In this document: piece by piece, positions 1 to 7,226 of the stretch
How the letters are laid out: every line of letters begins with the position of its first letter
Position numbering within the stretch: position 1 is the first letter of the stretch
Assembly: GCA_934486495.1 (NCBI GenBank)
Contig: CAKSPW010000044.1
Span: forward strand, 1 to 18,765
DNA: 18,765 bases
Source: an uncultured Clostridia bacterium
Lineage (GTDB): Bacteria; Bacillota; Clostridia; UBA1381
Reading direction: 5' to 3'
Program-made: the position numbers and the translations under genes
Notes under the pieces: model-generated
The model's input: only the letters and a program-made list of their open reading frames with translations
Databases searched by the model: none
What the model was told of the DNA's origin: nothing

Positions 1-730
1 AGCCTGCGATGCCCGGCACATTTTCCGTACCCGGACGAACTTTCATCTGCTGTTCACCACCGAAAAGCAGCGGAAGCACTCTGCCTTTATTTATGCAAAG
101 CGCACCAACGCCTTTAGGTCCGTGAATTTTATGACTGCTTACGCTTACCATATCGGCACCGAGTTCTCTGAGCCGGCAATCGGTCTTGCAAAACGCCTGA
201 ACGCAGTCGGAATGAACAACGGCAACAGGGCTGACGTCATGCACAATATTGCTTATCTGCTTTATAGGCTGAATGACACCCGTTTCGTTATTAACCGCCA
301 TAACACTCACAAGTACCGTTTCTTTTGAAAGCGCATTTTCAAGCTCATTCAAATTTACTCTGCCGCTTTTGTCCGCCGACAAATATGTAACCGAAAAACC
401 TCTTTTTTCAAGCTCCGAAAATGCTTCAAGTACAGACGGGTGTTCAATACTTGACGTTATCACGTGCTTACCGCGTTTTTCAAGCGCACGTGCCGCCCCG
501 AAAATTGCCGTATTGTTTGCCTCCGTACCGCCCGAGGTGAAAAATACGGTTTTCTTTGCCGCTCCGAGCCGATTTGCAACTGCTTCTCTCGCTTTTTCAA
601 CAACCTTTTCAGCATCCATACCGAGTCTGTGCAGTGATGACGGATTTCCGAATTGCTCCATAGCGTCCAAAACAGCCGCTTTTGCATTTTGTGACGGCTT
701 TGTCGTTGACGCATTATCCAAATATATCAT
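1..730 (-). CDS. nifS: Class I cysteine desulfurase (NifS/IscS type), 3' part outside the window
   Basis: This PLP enzyme takes sulfur from L-cysteine for Fe-S cluster, thio-tRNA or cofactor assembly in the cytoplasm. About 243 codons are visible, read from an ATG at 730. The N-terminus MIYLDNASTTKP is typical of class I desulfurases. SIEHPSV carries the PLP-stacking His97, VNNETG is present, and SSHKIHGPKG carries the PLP-binding Lys201. RPGTENVPGI lies near the window edge. The family is about 380-400 residues long, so the loop with the catalytic Cys lies outside the window. An AAAGG ribosome binding site and a consensus promoter precede it. No Rrf2 regulator or IscU gene is adjacent on the visible side, so its dedicated partner is unknown. 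NifS and IscS cannot be told apart here. Confidence 0.93.
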   Translation of the reverse strand, partial: MIYLDNASTTKPSQNAKAAVLDAMEQFGNPSSLHRLGMDAEKVVEKAREAVANRLGAAKKTVFFTSGGTEANNTAIFGAARALEKRGKHVITSSIEHPSVLEAFSELEKRGFSVTYLSADKSGRVNLNELENALSKETVLVSVMAVNNETGVIQPIKQISNIVHDVSPVAVVHSDCVQAFCKTDCRLRELGADMVSVSSHKIHGPKGVGALCINKGRVLPLLFGGEQQMKVRPGTENVPGIAG

Positions 731-771
731 ACAATTAAACCTTTCTGTTTAACATTTTAAAACCATCTAAT

Positions 772-800
772 ATTATAACCCAAAATAACGCTTTAGTCAA
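772..800 (-). promoter_or_regulatory. Sigma-A promoter of the cysteine desulfurase gene
   Basis: On the minus strand TTGACT (795-800) and TATAAT (772-777) are separated by exactly 17 bp. The -10 lies about 42 bp from the ATG at 730. It is one of the best consensus promoters in the window. Confidence 0.82.
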
Positions 801-895
801 GTACGTTCGGTCAAATATAGTAAATTTAACTCAAAAAAACGGCAATATATCAAAACCCCCGAACAGTTCGCTCGGAGGCTTGACCGAACTCGTAC
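801..895. repeat. Imperfect inverted repeat beside the desulfurase promoter
   Basis: The left arm GTACGTTCGGTCAA (801-814) abuts the -35 element. The right arm TTGACCGAACTCGTAC (880-895) is its reverse complement apart from a 2-nt insertion. The arms are about 65 bp apart and enclose the terminator hairpin. It may be an operator pair or chance. Confidence 0.35.
852..878 (-). terminator. Probable intrinsic terminator of the ABC transporter operon
   Basis: On the minus strand CCTCCGA (872-878) pairs with TCGGGGG (856-862), including one T-G wobble, around a 9-nt loop. The sequence continues TTTTG and then T/A-rich. It lies about 150 nt after the permease stop and upstream of the desulfurase promoter, as expected for a terminator separating two same-strand units. 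The short T-run makes it moderate rather than certain. Confidence 0.5.
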
Positions 896-1024
896 GGTTT
901 TCAGAAAAAGAATGTCGGCAATACCGGGTTAAAATACTTATAATGCTGTTGTATTATCAAGCACTTTAACTCATCAAAAGCGTGTATTCACCTCTGAAAA
1001 CCGAAGTTCGGGCTGTTTTTTCGG

Positions 1025-1849
1025 CTATCCCTTAACCGCACCTGCGACTACACCCTCAATGATATATCGCTGCGAAAACAGATAGAATATCACAATCGGT
1101 ATAACGGCGAGCACCAAAAGCGCCATCATTGCGCCCATATCTATCGAGCCATAGCCGCCCTTCAGGTACTGAACAGCTATCGGAATTGTTTTGTAGTCGC
1201 TGCCTATGAGTAAAAGCGGCAGAAGATAATCGTTCCATATCCACATGGCATTGAGTATTGCAACCGTTATTGCGATAGGCTTTAAAATCGGCAGAATTAT
1301 TTTAAAAAACGTTGTCGGAGGATTACAGCCGTCAACCATAGCCGCCTCCTCAATCTCAAGAGGAATTGATTTTACAAATCCGCAGTACATAAAAACCGAA
1401 AGACCGCTGCCAAGTCCGAGATATACGGCAATTATACCGACAGGATTGTCAAGCGCAAAGAGGTTTGCAAGCTTTACAAGCGTAAACATTATCATCTGAA
1501 ACGGTATAACCATAGATAAAACAAACGCAAAGTACAAAAATCTCGAAAGCGTATCGTTAACCCTTACAATATACCAAGCCGTCATTGACGGGAAAAAGAC
1601 AATAACAGCAACCGAAAACACAGTAATAAAAAGCGAATAGGCAAACGCTTTTTCAAATCCGGTTTTTTCAATTCCCCGCACATAGTTTTCAAATCCCGTA
1701 AACGTATCGGCGTTCGGCAGTTTAAACGGCATATCTGCGATATAAAACTGTCCTTTAAACGAATTTATAAACACGATAATTATCGGCATCAGAAACAAAA
1801 CGGCAAGCACGGACAGAAAAACGGTCAGTGCAATATTCTTTTTATCCAC
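1025..1849 (-). CDS. Carbohydrate ABC transporter permease, MalG-like (CUT1 family)
   Basis: Inner-membrane permease half of a sugar importer, 274 residues. The first TM segment is at about residues 8-29 and further hydrophobic segments run to about 262. The EAA loop EEAAMVDGCNP (167-177), which contacts the ATPase, is followed by a proline-rich turn typical of MalG homologues. The start codon is GTG (1849-1847), overlapping the TAG stop of the upstream permease by one base, with GGGAG about 11 nt upstream, so the two genes are translationally coupled. It is the last gene of a three-gene operon (binding protein, MalF-like, MalG-like). No ATPase gene follows, so the importer probably uses a shared MsmK/UgpC-type ATPase encoded elsewhere. 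The substrate cannot be read from the sequence. Confidence 0.93.
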   Translation of the reverse strand: MDKKNIALTVFLSVLAVLFLMPIIIVFINSFKGQFYIADMPFKLPNADTFTGFENYVRGIEKTGFEKAFAYSLFITVFSVAVIVFFPSMTAWYIVRVNDTLSRFLYFAFVLSMVIPFQMIMFTLVKLANLFALDNPVGIIAVYLGLGSGLSVFMYCGFVKSIPLEIEEAAMVDGCNPPTTFFKIILPILKPIAITVAILNAMWIWNDYLLPLLLIGSDYKTIPIAVQYLKGGYGSIDMGAMMALLVLAVIPIVIFYLFSQRYIIEGVVAGAVKG

Positions 1850-2694
1850 TACTGTTCAATCTCCCTTCTCCCCGTTAAGCGAAGCTGCCAAAATCCGACT
1901 GCCGCAAGGATAACCGAAAACACCGCCGCTTTTGCCTGCCCCACTCCCTCATAGCCGACGGAACCGTAAAATGTGTTGTAAATATCAAGCGCCAGCATTT
2001 GCGTCTGTTTAGACGGAGCGCCGGCTGTAAGCGCAAGATTTTGGTCGAACATTTTAAACGAATTCGACAGCGTAAGAAAAAGACAAATCGTAACAGACGG
2101 CATTACAAGCGGTACCGTCACGTTTTTCAGAATTTGAAGCGGTTTTGCACCGTCGATTTTTGCTGCCTCGTTAAGCTCGGGCGGAATATTTTGCAGTCCG
2201 GCAATATAAATCACCATCATATATCCTATCATTTGCCAATTAGACAATATCACAAGTCCCCAAAATCCGTAAGATGCCTTATACGTTATGGTAACTCCCG
2301 CACGGTGCAGAATACCGTTTATAATAAGCTGCCATATATAACCGAGAACTATTCCGCCTATAAGATTCGGCATAAAAAACACCGTTCTGAAAAGATTTTG
2401 TCCGAAAATCCTTTTAGTCAAAAGCATTGCAAGAAAAAACGCAAATACGTTTATTGTTATAATATCGGTGCAGGCAACCTTAACTGTAAACCAAAGCGCA
2501 TTTAAAAAATCCCTGTTTGAGAACGCACGGATATAATTTTGTATTCCGTTAAAGCGTGCGTCCGTAACGGTTGTAAAATCCGAAAAAGAAAGGCAAATTC
2601 CAAGTAAAAACGGCAGAATGAACGATACCGCAAACGCAATGAAGGTCGGCAAAACAAAAAGCGGAAAATATTTTTTTATTGTCTTTCCCATCAT
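1849..2694 (-). CDS. Carbohydrate ABC transporter permease, MalF-like (CUT1 family)
   Basis: Partner permease of the sugar importer, 281 residues. Hydrophobic segments begin at residues 10-36, and the EAA loop EAAKIDGAKP lies at 176-185. It lacks the long periplasmic insertion of E. coli MalF, as is usual in Gram-positive relatives. The chosen start is the first of two consecutive ATG codons (2694, 2691), preceded by AAGGGTG. The gene begins about 10 nt after the binding-protein stop and its stop overlaps the GTG of the next permease, so the three genes should be one transcript. Confidence 0.93.
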   Translation of the reverse strand: MMGKTIKKYFPLFVLPTFIAFAVSFILPFLLGICLSFSDFTTVTDARFNGIQNYIRAFSNRDFLNALWFTVKVACTDIITINVFAFFLAMLLTKRIFGQNLFRTVFFMPNLIGGIVLGYIWQLIINGILHRAGVTITYKASYGFWGLVILSNWQMIGYMMVIYIAGLQNIPPELNEAAKIDGAKPLQILKNVTVPLVMPSVTICLFLTLSNSFKMFDQNLALTAGAPSKQTQMLALDIYNTFYGSVGYEGVGQAKAAVFSVILAAVGFWQLRLTGRREIEQ

Positions 2695-2704
2695 ATCACC
2701 CTTC

Positions 2705-4039
2705 TTATTTGTTTCTCTCGCTTTCCCACTTCTCGATAACGGTTTTCTTTACATTTTCCCAATCGGAATTTCCCTGAGCGTATTCAAGGAGCGCATTTCC
2801 GAAATAGTTTTTAAACTCATCGGAGGGAAATGATAAAAACGTCCATTCGATGTTGTTTTTTCCCGATTCCGCCCATTCGATAACCTGTCTTCCGAGAGGG
2901 TCGCCCGGACGTTCGCTTTCGGAAAATGACGAAAACGGTGCATTAAATCCAAGCTTGCCCGACACGTATTTTTTCCCGGTATCACTCGTAAAAAGCCATT
3001 CCAAAAACGCTACCGACTCAGCTTTTGATTTTTCATCCGCCTTATTGTTTACCGCAATATAGTTTTCCGTTCCGATACAAAGTCCCTGCTTTTCCTCGTC
3101 CTTAAATCCCATATAAATCGGCATAATTTTAACATCGCTTTCGGAAACGGTGTTTCCGCCGACATTACTTATCTGCGCCCACGACCAATCGCCGTTTTGA
3201 ACCATTGCGCATTTGCCGAGAGCAAACTCCGCCATCGCATCCGACGTCGATTTTCCGCCTAAGAGCTTTTTATCGGTAACGGAATTGTCAAGATACAAAT
3301 CAAATATTTTTTTGTAGTTGTCGCTGTATTTAAATTCCGGCTTTTTTGTTTCGACTCCGGAAATGATAGTGCTTTGTCCCGGATTTTTTTCGATAAATTC
3401 ATGATAAAAAGGAATGCTTGCAAGATGAGACTGCCATCTCCATTGGTCGCCGGAGCCGAGAGATGTTGACGCAAAAACTCCGTCTATTCCGAGCTTGTCC
3501 TTTTTCGACTGCATATCGCTTACAACCTCGGAGAGTTTTTCAAAAGAATTTATCTGCTGCGCCGATGTAAGCTTAGTTTTTTTATCGGGCAGGGAAAAGT
3601 ACTTTTTCATTATTGCGTCGTTGTAAATAATTCCGTAACCCTCAACCGCATACGCAATTGCATACACACCGTTACCCGATTTTATAGCCATATCCTTGTC
3701 GGAAAGAATATCATATAGCTTTGTACCCGACAAATCCATGCAATAGTCCTTCCATGCCGAATAACCGACAGGACCGTTTACCTGAAAAATTGTCGGCGGA
3801 TTGGCTTTGGCAATTTCCGACTTAAGCGTCTGCTCATACGTACCGCTTGCCGCCGTTACAACCTTAACGGTTTTTCCGGTTTCCTTTTTGTATTCCTCCG
3901 CCACTTCTTTATAAATATCGGCAATTTCAGGTTTAAAATTAAGAAAATAAACCTGACCGTTTTCTTCCTTTTTTCCGCACCCTGCCAATTGCAGCATTAC
4001 TGCCGCGCACAGCACGGATGATATAAATTTCTTTATCAT
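2705..4039 (-). CDS. Sugar-binding lipoprotein of ABC importer (SBP family 1)
   Basis: Extracellular solute receptor, 444 residues, expected to be anchored to the membrane by a lipidated cysteine. The N-terminus has a lipoprotein signal, KK then a hydrophobic stretch ending in LAGC with Cys21 as the lipidation site. The mature part shows the family 1 solute-binding layout, with an early GTYEQTLKSEIAKANPP segment and a late GDWSWAQISNVGG segment. It is the first gene of the operon with the two permeases. The ATG at 4039 has GGAG 8 nt upstream, and a GC-rich hairpin (4056-4071) sits just before this site. The ligand is probably a mono- or oligosaccharide, but nothing in the sequence identifies it. 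Confidence 0.92.
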   Translation of the reverse strand: MIKKFISSVLCAAVMLQLAGCGKKEENGQVYFLNFKPEIADIYKEVAEEYKKETGKTVKVVTAASGTYEQTLKSEIAKANPPTIFQVNGPVGYSAWKDYCMDLSGTKLYDILSDKDMAIKSGNGVYAIAYAVEGYGIIYNDAIMKKYFSLPDKKTKLTSAQQINSFEKLSEVVSDMQSKKDKLGIDGVFASTSLGSGDQWRWQSHLASIPFYHEFIEKNPGQSTIISGVETKKPEFKYSDNYKKIFDLYLDNSVTDKKLLGGKSTSDAMAEFALGKCAMVQNGDWSWAQISNVGGNTVSESDVKIMPIYMGFKDEEKQGLCIGTENYIAVNNKADEKSKAESVAFLEWLFTSDTGKKYVSGKLGFNAPFSSFSESERPGDPLGRQVIEWAESGKNNIEWTFLSFPSDEFKNYFGNALLEYAQGNSDWENVKKTVIEKWESERNK

Positions 4040-4046
4040 GATTCTT

Positions 4047-4078
4047 CTCCATTCCGCCGCCCTGCAACGGCTTTAAAT
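4047..4078 (-). promoter_or_regulatory. Leader hairpin with ribosome binding site, copy 1 of a shared element
   Basis: On the minus strand GCCGTT (4066-4071), loop GCAG and GGCGGC (4056-4061) form a 6-bp stem with two U-G wobbles. It is followed at once by GGAATGGAG, whose GGAG is the ribosome binding site of the binding-protein gene. The same arrangement, with 15 identical bases over the 3' arm and ribosome binding site, occurs at 15631-15660. A translation-control or mRNA-stability role is an inference. Confidence 0.5.
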
Positions 4079-4220
4079 GATTTTTACAGCAGGTATTCTG
4101 AAAATATTATGTGCAGGTAAATCAAAATTATTAAAAATACAAATAATTATTTCAAAAATTTCACCTTAATTTTGAATTGCTTATATATATAACTATTAAT
4201 CCCAAAATAAGCCGAAAGTA

Positions 4221-4249
4221 TTTACAAATATAAAACATTGTGATATAAT
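4221..4249 (+). promoter_or_regulatory. Sigma-A promoter of the agrA-agrC-like operon
   Basis: TTTACA (4221-4226) and TATAAT (4244-4249) are separated by 17 bp and lie 44 bp upstream of the response regulator ATG. The direct repeat found before agrB is not present here, so this promoter may be constitutive. Confidence 0.75.
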
Positions 4250-4292
4250 ACTAATAAAGGAATTTACAATTTGTCAGAAAGGAAGGTTAATT

Positions 4293-5048
4293 ATGAATAT
4301 AGCAATATGCGATGACGATGCGGAATTTTTAAACGAAACTTACAAAAGAATTGAGAACATTATAAAAGCGTACAATCATACCTTTACCATAGTTCAACTA
4401 CACAGCGATAAAGAACTTATCGAGTACTGCCGCAACAACTATGTTGATATTATCGTTACGGATATTGATATGCCGGACTCATCAAAAAAGCTGAAATTCA
4501 GCGCATACGAAATGGAAGGCTTCGAAGCTGCCAAAGAGTTGCAGGCAATGCATTCAAATCTTGAAATAATCTTTCTGACGGCTCACGAAGAATTGGCGTA
4601 TCAATCGTACAGGTACAAACCGTTTTCCTTTGTAAGCAAAAGGGATATGCAAATGCTTGATGAGGATTTGACTGAGCTTATTGAAAAACTTGAACAAAAG
4701 CGGCTTGAAAACCTTGCCATACCTCTTACTATTGATAAAAAAACATATATGATTGATAAAAAATCGGTAATATATTTTAAAAGTGACAGACACTATATAA
4801 GCGCATATACAAAAGAGGGAAAAGAAAAGACATATCGTCTGAACATAAACGAAGCATATAAACAGCTGTCGGATGACTTTTTCATATACGTTCACAGAAG
4901 CTACCTTATAAACTGCCGATTCATAGATTTTTTTGACACAAAAAACATATTGCTTTCAAACGGGGAGAAAATCTCGGTAACGAGGAATGAGGAAAAGCTT
5001 AAAAATGCGCAAATTATATTCAGCGATTATAAAAGGAGTTTGAGATGA
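4293..5048 (+). CDS. agrA: LytTR-family response regulator (AgrA-like)
   Basis: DNA-binding response regulator, 251 residues, expected to be phosphorylated by the kinase encoded next. The receiver domain (1-125) has the acidic triad at Asp7-Asp9 and the phospho-acceptor Asp57 in VTDIDMP. Thr96 in FLTAHEE and Lys109-Pro110 follow. The C-terminal LytTR domain (about 144-245) has the typical YFKSDRHYISAYT and HRSYLINCRFI segments. The ATG at 4293 has GGAAGG upstream. The gene overlaps the kinase gene by ATGA. With AgrB and AgrD encoded just downstream, it should act as the agr transcription factor, most likely at the repeat before agrB. The symbol denotes an AgrA-like role, not demonstrated orthology. 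Confidence 0.9.
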   Translation: MNIAICDDDAEFLNETYKRIENIIKAYNHTFTIVQLHSDKELIEYCRNNYVDIIVTDIDMPDSSKKLKFSAYEMEGFEAAKELQAMHSNLEIIFLTAHEELAYQSYRYKPFSFVSKRDMQMLDEDLTELIEKLEQKRLENLAIPLTIDKKTYMIDKKSVIYFKSDRHYISAYTKEGKEKTYRLNINEAYKQLSDDFFIYVHRSYLINCRFIDFFDTKNILLSNGEKISVTRNEEKLKNAQIIFSDYKRSLR

Positions 5049-6328
5049 TAAGCTTATTTGAAATCGGAGTTAATGTACTCGAAATGTTTATAGTCCTTAT
5101 GTTCCTTACGCTTTATTTTGGGAGCAAATATAAAAGGATAAAAGCTGTTGCAGGTTTTATATTAAGCCTTATTGTAACAGTTGCAATAATTACATATTTG
5201 AACACGCTGTATATTTACGAAGCATTTTTAGGATTGATATTTGCGGCGATGTATTTTATATATTGTGTTTTGTTTTTAAAGGGCGATACAGATGTAAAAT
5301 TGTTCATGTCCGGATTTATAAACTGTATTGTTTATTCGCTTGCGCTGTTTTCCATTCTTTGCGCCAGCTTACTTCCGGACGGAAATATAAACAGTATTTT
5401 CGGCTTTACGCCAACACGTTTTTACCTGATAGCCTTAAGCAAAACGCTTTTGATAATCATATGCATTATACTTTTGAAATTCCGTTTTAATTATATTGCA
5501 AAGAAAAGCAATATGCTTCTTTTCATAATAATGCCGATTATAACGGAAATATCAACCGTCGGAATAATGCAGATTTATTTAAAGCACAACGAATTAAACA
5601 CAGAATTATTTCTTGTTGCAATAGGAATTATGCTGACTAATTTTTTAATATATTATCTTTTTATAAAAATAAACCGAGATCTTGAAAAAACCTCTCAGCT
5701 TGCACTTCTGCGGCAAAAGGTCGAAATTGATAAAAAGAATGCACAGGATATAGAAAATCTGTATATTAAAACCTGCGGCATACATCATGATCTTGTAATA
5801 CATTTTTCAACGTTGTCAAAGCTTTTGGAACAAAGCAAAGAAAAAGCGCTTGAATACATAAACAATGTAATAAATAATCAGCTTGAAACAATAAAAACAC
5901 TTATAAAAACCGGCAACGACTGTTTTGACGCTATTGCAAACACAAAAATTGCACTTTGCGAAAAACACGGTATAAGATGTGTTGTAAGAGTTATGGAAAA
6001 TTCTCTTGAGAGCCTCAACGATGACGAAATAGTAGTTTTATTCGGTAATTTATTCGATAATGCCATTGAGGCCTCCAAAGATTCCAAACGAAAAACAATA
6101 AAGCTTGATGTCCAAATACAAGACGGTTTTTTGTCCGTTTTTATAAAAAATTCCATTGATAAATCAGTACTTGATAAAAACAAAAACCTTCAAACCACAA
6201 AAATCAGCAAAAAATATCACGGTTTCGGAATAAAAAACATTAAAAGAATAATTCAAAAATATGACGGTATAATAAGATATTACGAAAAAGACAACTACTT
6301 TATATGTGATATTTTGATTCCGAGATGA
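5045..6328 (+). CDS. agrC: Sensor histidine kinase of the AgrC/GHKL type
   Basis: Membrane sensor for a peptide signal, 427 residues. The N-terminal ~205 residues are strongly hydrophobic, with about six TM segments, as in AgrC. A coiled linker (210-240) leads to the phospho-acceptor region CGIHHDLVIHF, with His248 the likely site. The GHKL ATPase domain follows, with the N-box NLFDNAIEAS (Asn335/Asn339), a loop KNSI near 368-371 and HGFGIKNIK (Gly393, Gly395). Start by ATGA overlap with the regulator, with AAAGGAG upstream, so the pair is translationally coupled. Unlike the staphylococcal order (BDCA), here regulator and kinase precede agrB and agrD. Confidence 0.9.
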   Translation: MISLFEIGVNVLEMFIVLMFLTLYFGSKYKRIKAVAGFILSLIVTVAIITYLNTLYIYEAFLGLIFAAMYFIYCVLFLKGDTDVKLFMSGFINCIVYSLALFSILCASLLPDGNINSIFGFTPTRFYLIALSKTLLIIICIILLKFRFNYIAKKSNMLLFIIMPIITEISTVGIMQIYLKHNELNTELFLVAIGIMLTNFLIYYLFIKINRDLEKTSQLALLRQKVEIDKKNAQDIENLYIKTCGIHHDLVIHFSTLSKLLEQSKEKALEYINNVINNQLETIKTLIKTGNDCFDAIANTKIALCEKHGIRCVVRVMENSLESLNDDEIVVLFGNLFDNAIEASKDSKRKTIKLDVQIQDGFLSVFIKNSIDKSVLDKNKNLQTTKISKKYHGFGIKNIKRIIQKYDGIIRYYEKDNYFICDILIPR

Positions 6329-6364
6329 TTTTGGTGATAATTTTTTAAAAAAATTTAAAATTTA

Positions 6365-6397
6365 TGCATTTCGTGCCTATATATTGTAGTTCGTGCC
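6365..6397. promoter_or_regulatory. 13-nt direct repeat upstream of agrB promoter, candidate LytTR/AgrA site
   Basis: TGCATTTCGTGCC (6365-6377) and TGTAGTTCGTGCC (6385-6397) match at 11 of 13 positions, with eight consecutive identical bases. The period is 20 bp, close to two DNA turns. The second copy ends 10 bp before the -35 of the agrB promoter. LytTR-family activators such as AgrA bind paired direct repeats about 21-22 bp apart next to the -35. The assignment is an inference from position and spacing. Confidence 0.6.
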
Positions 6398-6407
6398 AGC
6401 GGGCATC

Positions 6408-6436
6408 TTGCAAAATTGGAAATAATGTGCTATAAT
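6408..6436 (+). promoter_or_regulatory. Promoter of agrBD
   Basis: TTGCAA (6408-6413) and TATAAT (6431-6436) are 17 bp apart, 28 bp before the agrB ATG. The direct repeat lies immediately upstream. This separates agrBD transcription from the upstream regulator-kinase operon. Confidence 0.78.
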
Positions 6437-6463
6437 ATAACTACAAAAACGGTGAGGGAATAA

Positions 6464-7060
6464 ATGGATAAACTATTATCTTTACTAATTAATAAATTAT
6501 TGGACGAGAAAATAATAGATGCAGAAAAAACAGAAATCTATCGTACCGGATTTATGCTGATGTTTTCAGATATAATAAATATTGCACTTATTATATTTGC
6601 CGGACTCGTTACAAAGACTTTTGTCTGGAGCGTTATCTATTTGTCATTAATGTGGACGATACGCAGATTCAGCGGCGGCTTTCATGCAAAAACATATTGG
6701 CTCTGCCGCACAGTTACGGTAGGAACATACATTATTATAATGGCAATCGGAAAAATCATATATGATAATTACATATTGTTTTCCTCCATAGGTTGTCTTT
6801 TCTGCCTTATAACAATGTTAGCTTTTTCACCCGTTCGCCATCCGAATAAGGAGCTTTCGGCAACAGAAGAAAAAGCAAATAAACTTTTCTCTTTGATAAC
6901 AACCTTTTTATGCTCTATACTGTCAATTATATTGTCAGCATATAAGCTAAAAATCGGGTTGATTATATCATTAACCTTGTTAGCAATAGCTATTTTAATG
7001 TATGTAGGATTGCTGACAAACAGAAAGGAGGGGCAACATGCAAAAGAAGATAACAAATAA
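6464..7060 (+). CDS. agrB: AgrB-type accessory gene regulator peptidase
   Basis: Polytopic membrane cysteine endopeptidase, 198 residues, close to the ~190 of staphylococcal AgrB. It removes the C-terminal tail of AgrD and forms the thiolactone. The catalytic pair is plain: RRFSGGFHAKTYWLCR places His74 and Cys81 seven residues apart, as His77/Cys84 in S. aureus. Hydrophobic segments are at about 30-48, 52-66, 83-98, 104-120, 138-157 and 160-182. The short cytoplasmic N-terminus and the ATG at 6464, preceded by GTGAGGG, support the start. The 3' end overlaps agrD by 23 bases, linking precursor and processing enzyme. Confidence is high because of the catalytic motif and the peptide gene. Confidence 0.95.
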   Translation: MDKLLSLLINKLLDEKIIDAEKTEIYRTGFMLMFSDIINIALIIFAGLVTKTFVWSVIYLSLMWTIRRFSGGFHAKTYWLCRTVTVGTYIIIMAIGKIIYDNYILFSSIGCLFCLITMLAFSPVRHPNKELSATEEKANKLFSLITTFLCSILSIILSAYKLKIGLIISLTLLAIAILMYVGLLTNRKEGQHAKEDNK

Positions 7061-7226
7061 GCTGCTTAGCTGTATGGCGTCAACGGCTGAAGATTTGTTT
7101 TGGGAAGCTCTCGGTCTTGCTTCATGCGGCGGAGCATATGAGCCAAAGCTGTCTGATAAAGCTTCCAAAATCAAAGCCGCGCACACGTCAAAAATCGAAG
7201 CGCTTTACAACAAACTCACAAAATAA
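7038..7226 (+). CDS. agrD: AgrD-like autoinducer peptide precursor with unusual CGGAY ring
   Basis: Predicted precursor of a cyclic thiolactone signal, 62 residues. It starts inside agrB with a strong GGAGG 9 nt before the ATG at 7038. Residues 1-28 form a possibly amphipathic leader (KKITNKLLS, then AEDLFWEALGLAS). The core is ASCGGAYEPK, where Cys30 would form the thiolactone. The EPK after the core matches the Glu-Pro found directly after the ring in many AgrD precursors. Cleavage before Glu35 would give a five-residue ring Cys-Gly-Gly-Ala-Tyr. Cleavage before Tyr34, as in Listeria, would leave four residues. The ring lacks the bulky hydrophobic residues common in known signals, and the 28-residue basic tail is longer than usual. 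A second cysteine, Cys12, lies in the leader. Confidence 0.82.
   Translation: MQKKITNKLLSCMASTAEDLFWEALGLASCGGAYEPKLSDKASKIKAAHTSKIEALYNKLTK

Noticed and set aside
273..752. Plus-strand open frame of 159 codons and a minus-strand frame at 460-714
   Set aside because: Both are shadows of the cysteine desulfurase gene, which shows the conserved PLP motifs in its own frame.
7038..7226. AgrD gene as a lanthipeptide or class II bacteriocin precursor
   Set aside because: No modification enzyme or double-glycine leader is present. AgrB overlaps it and the CxxxYEPK core fits AgrD.
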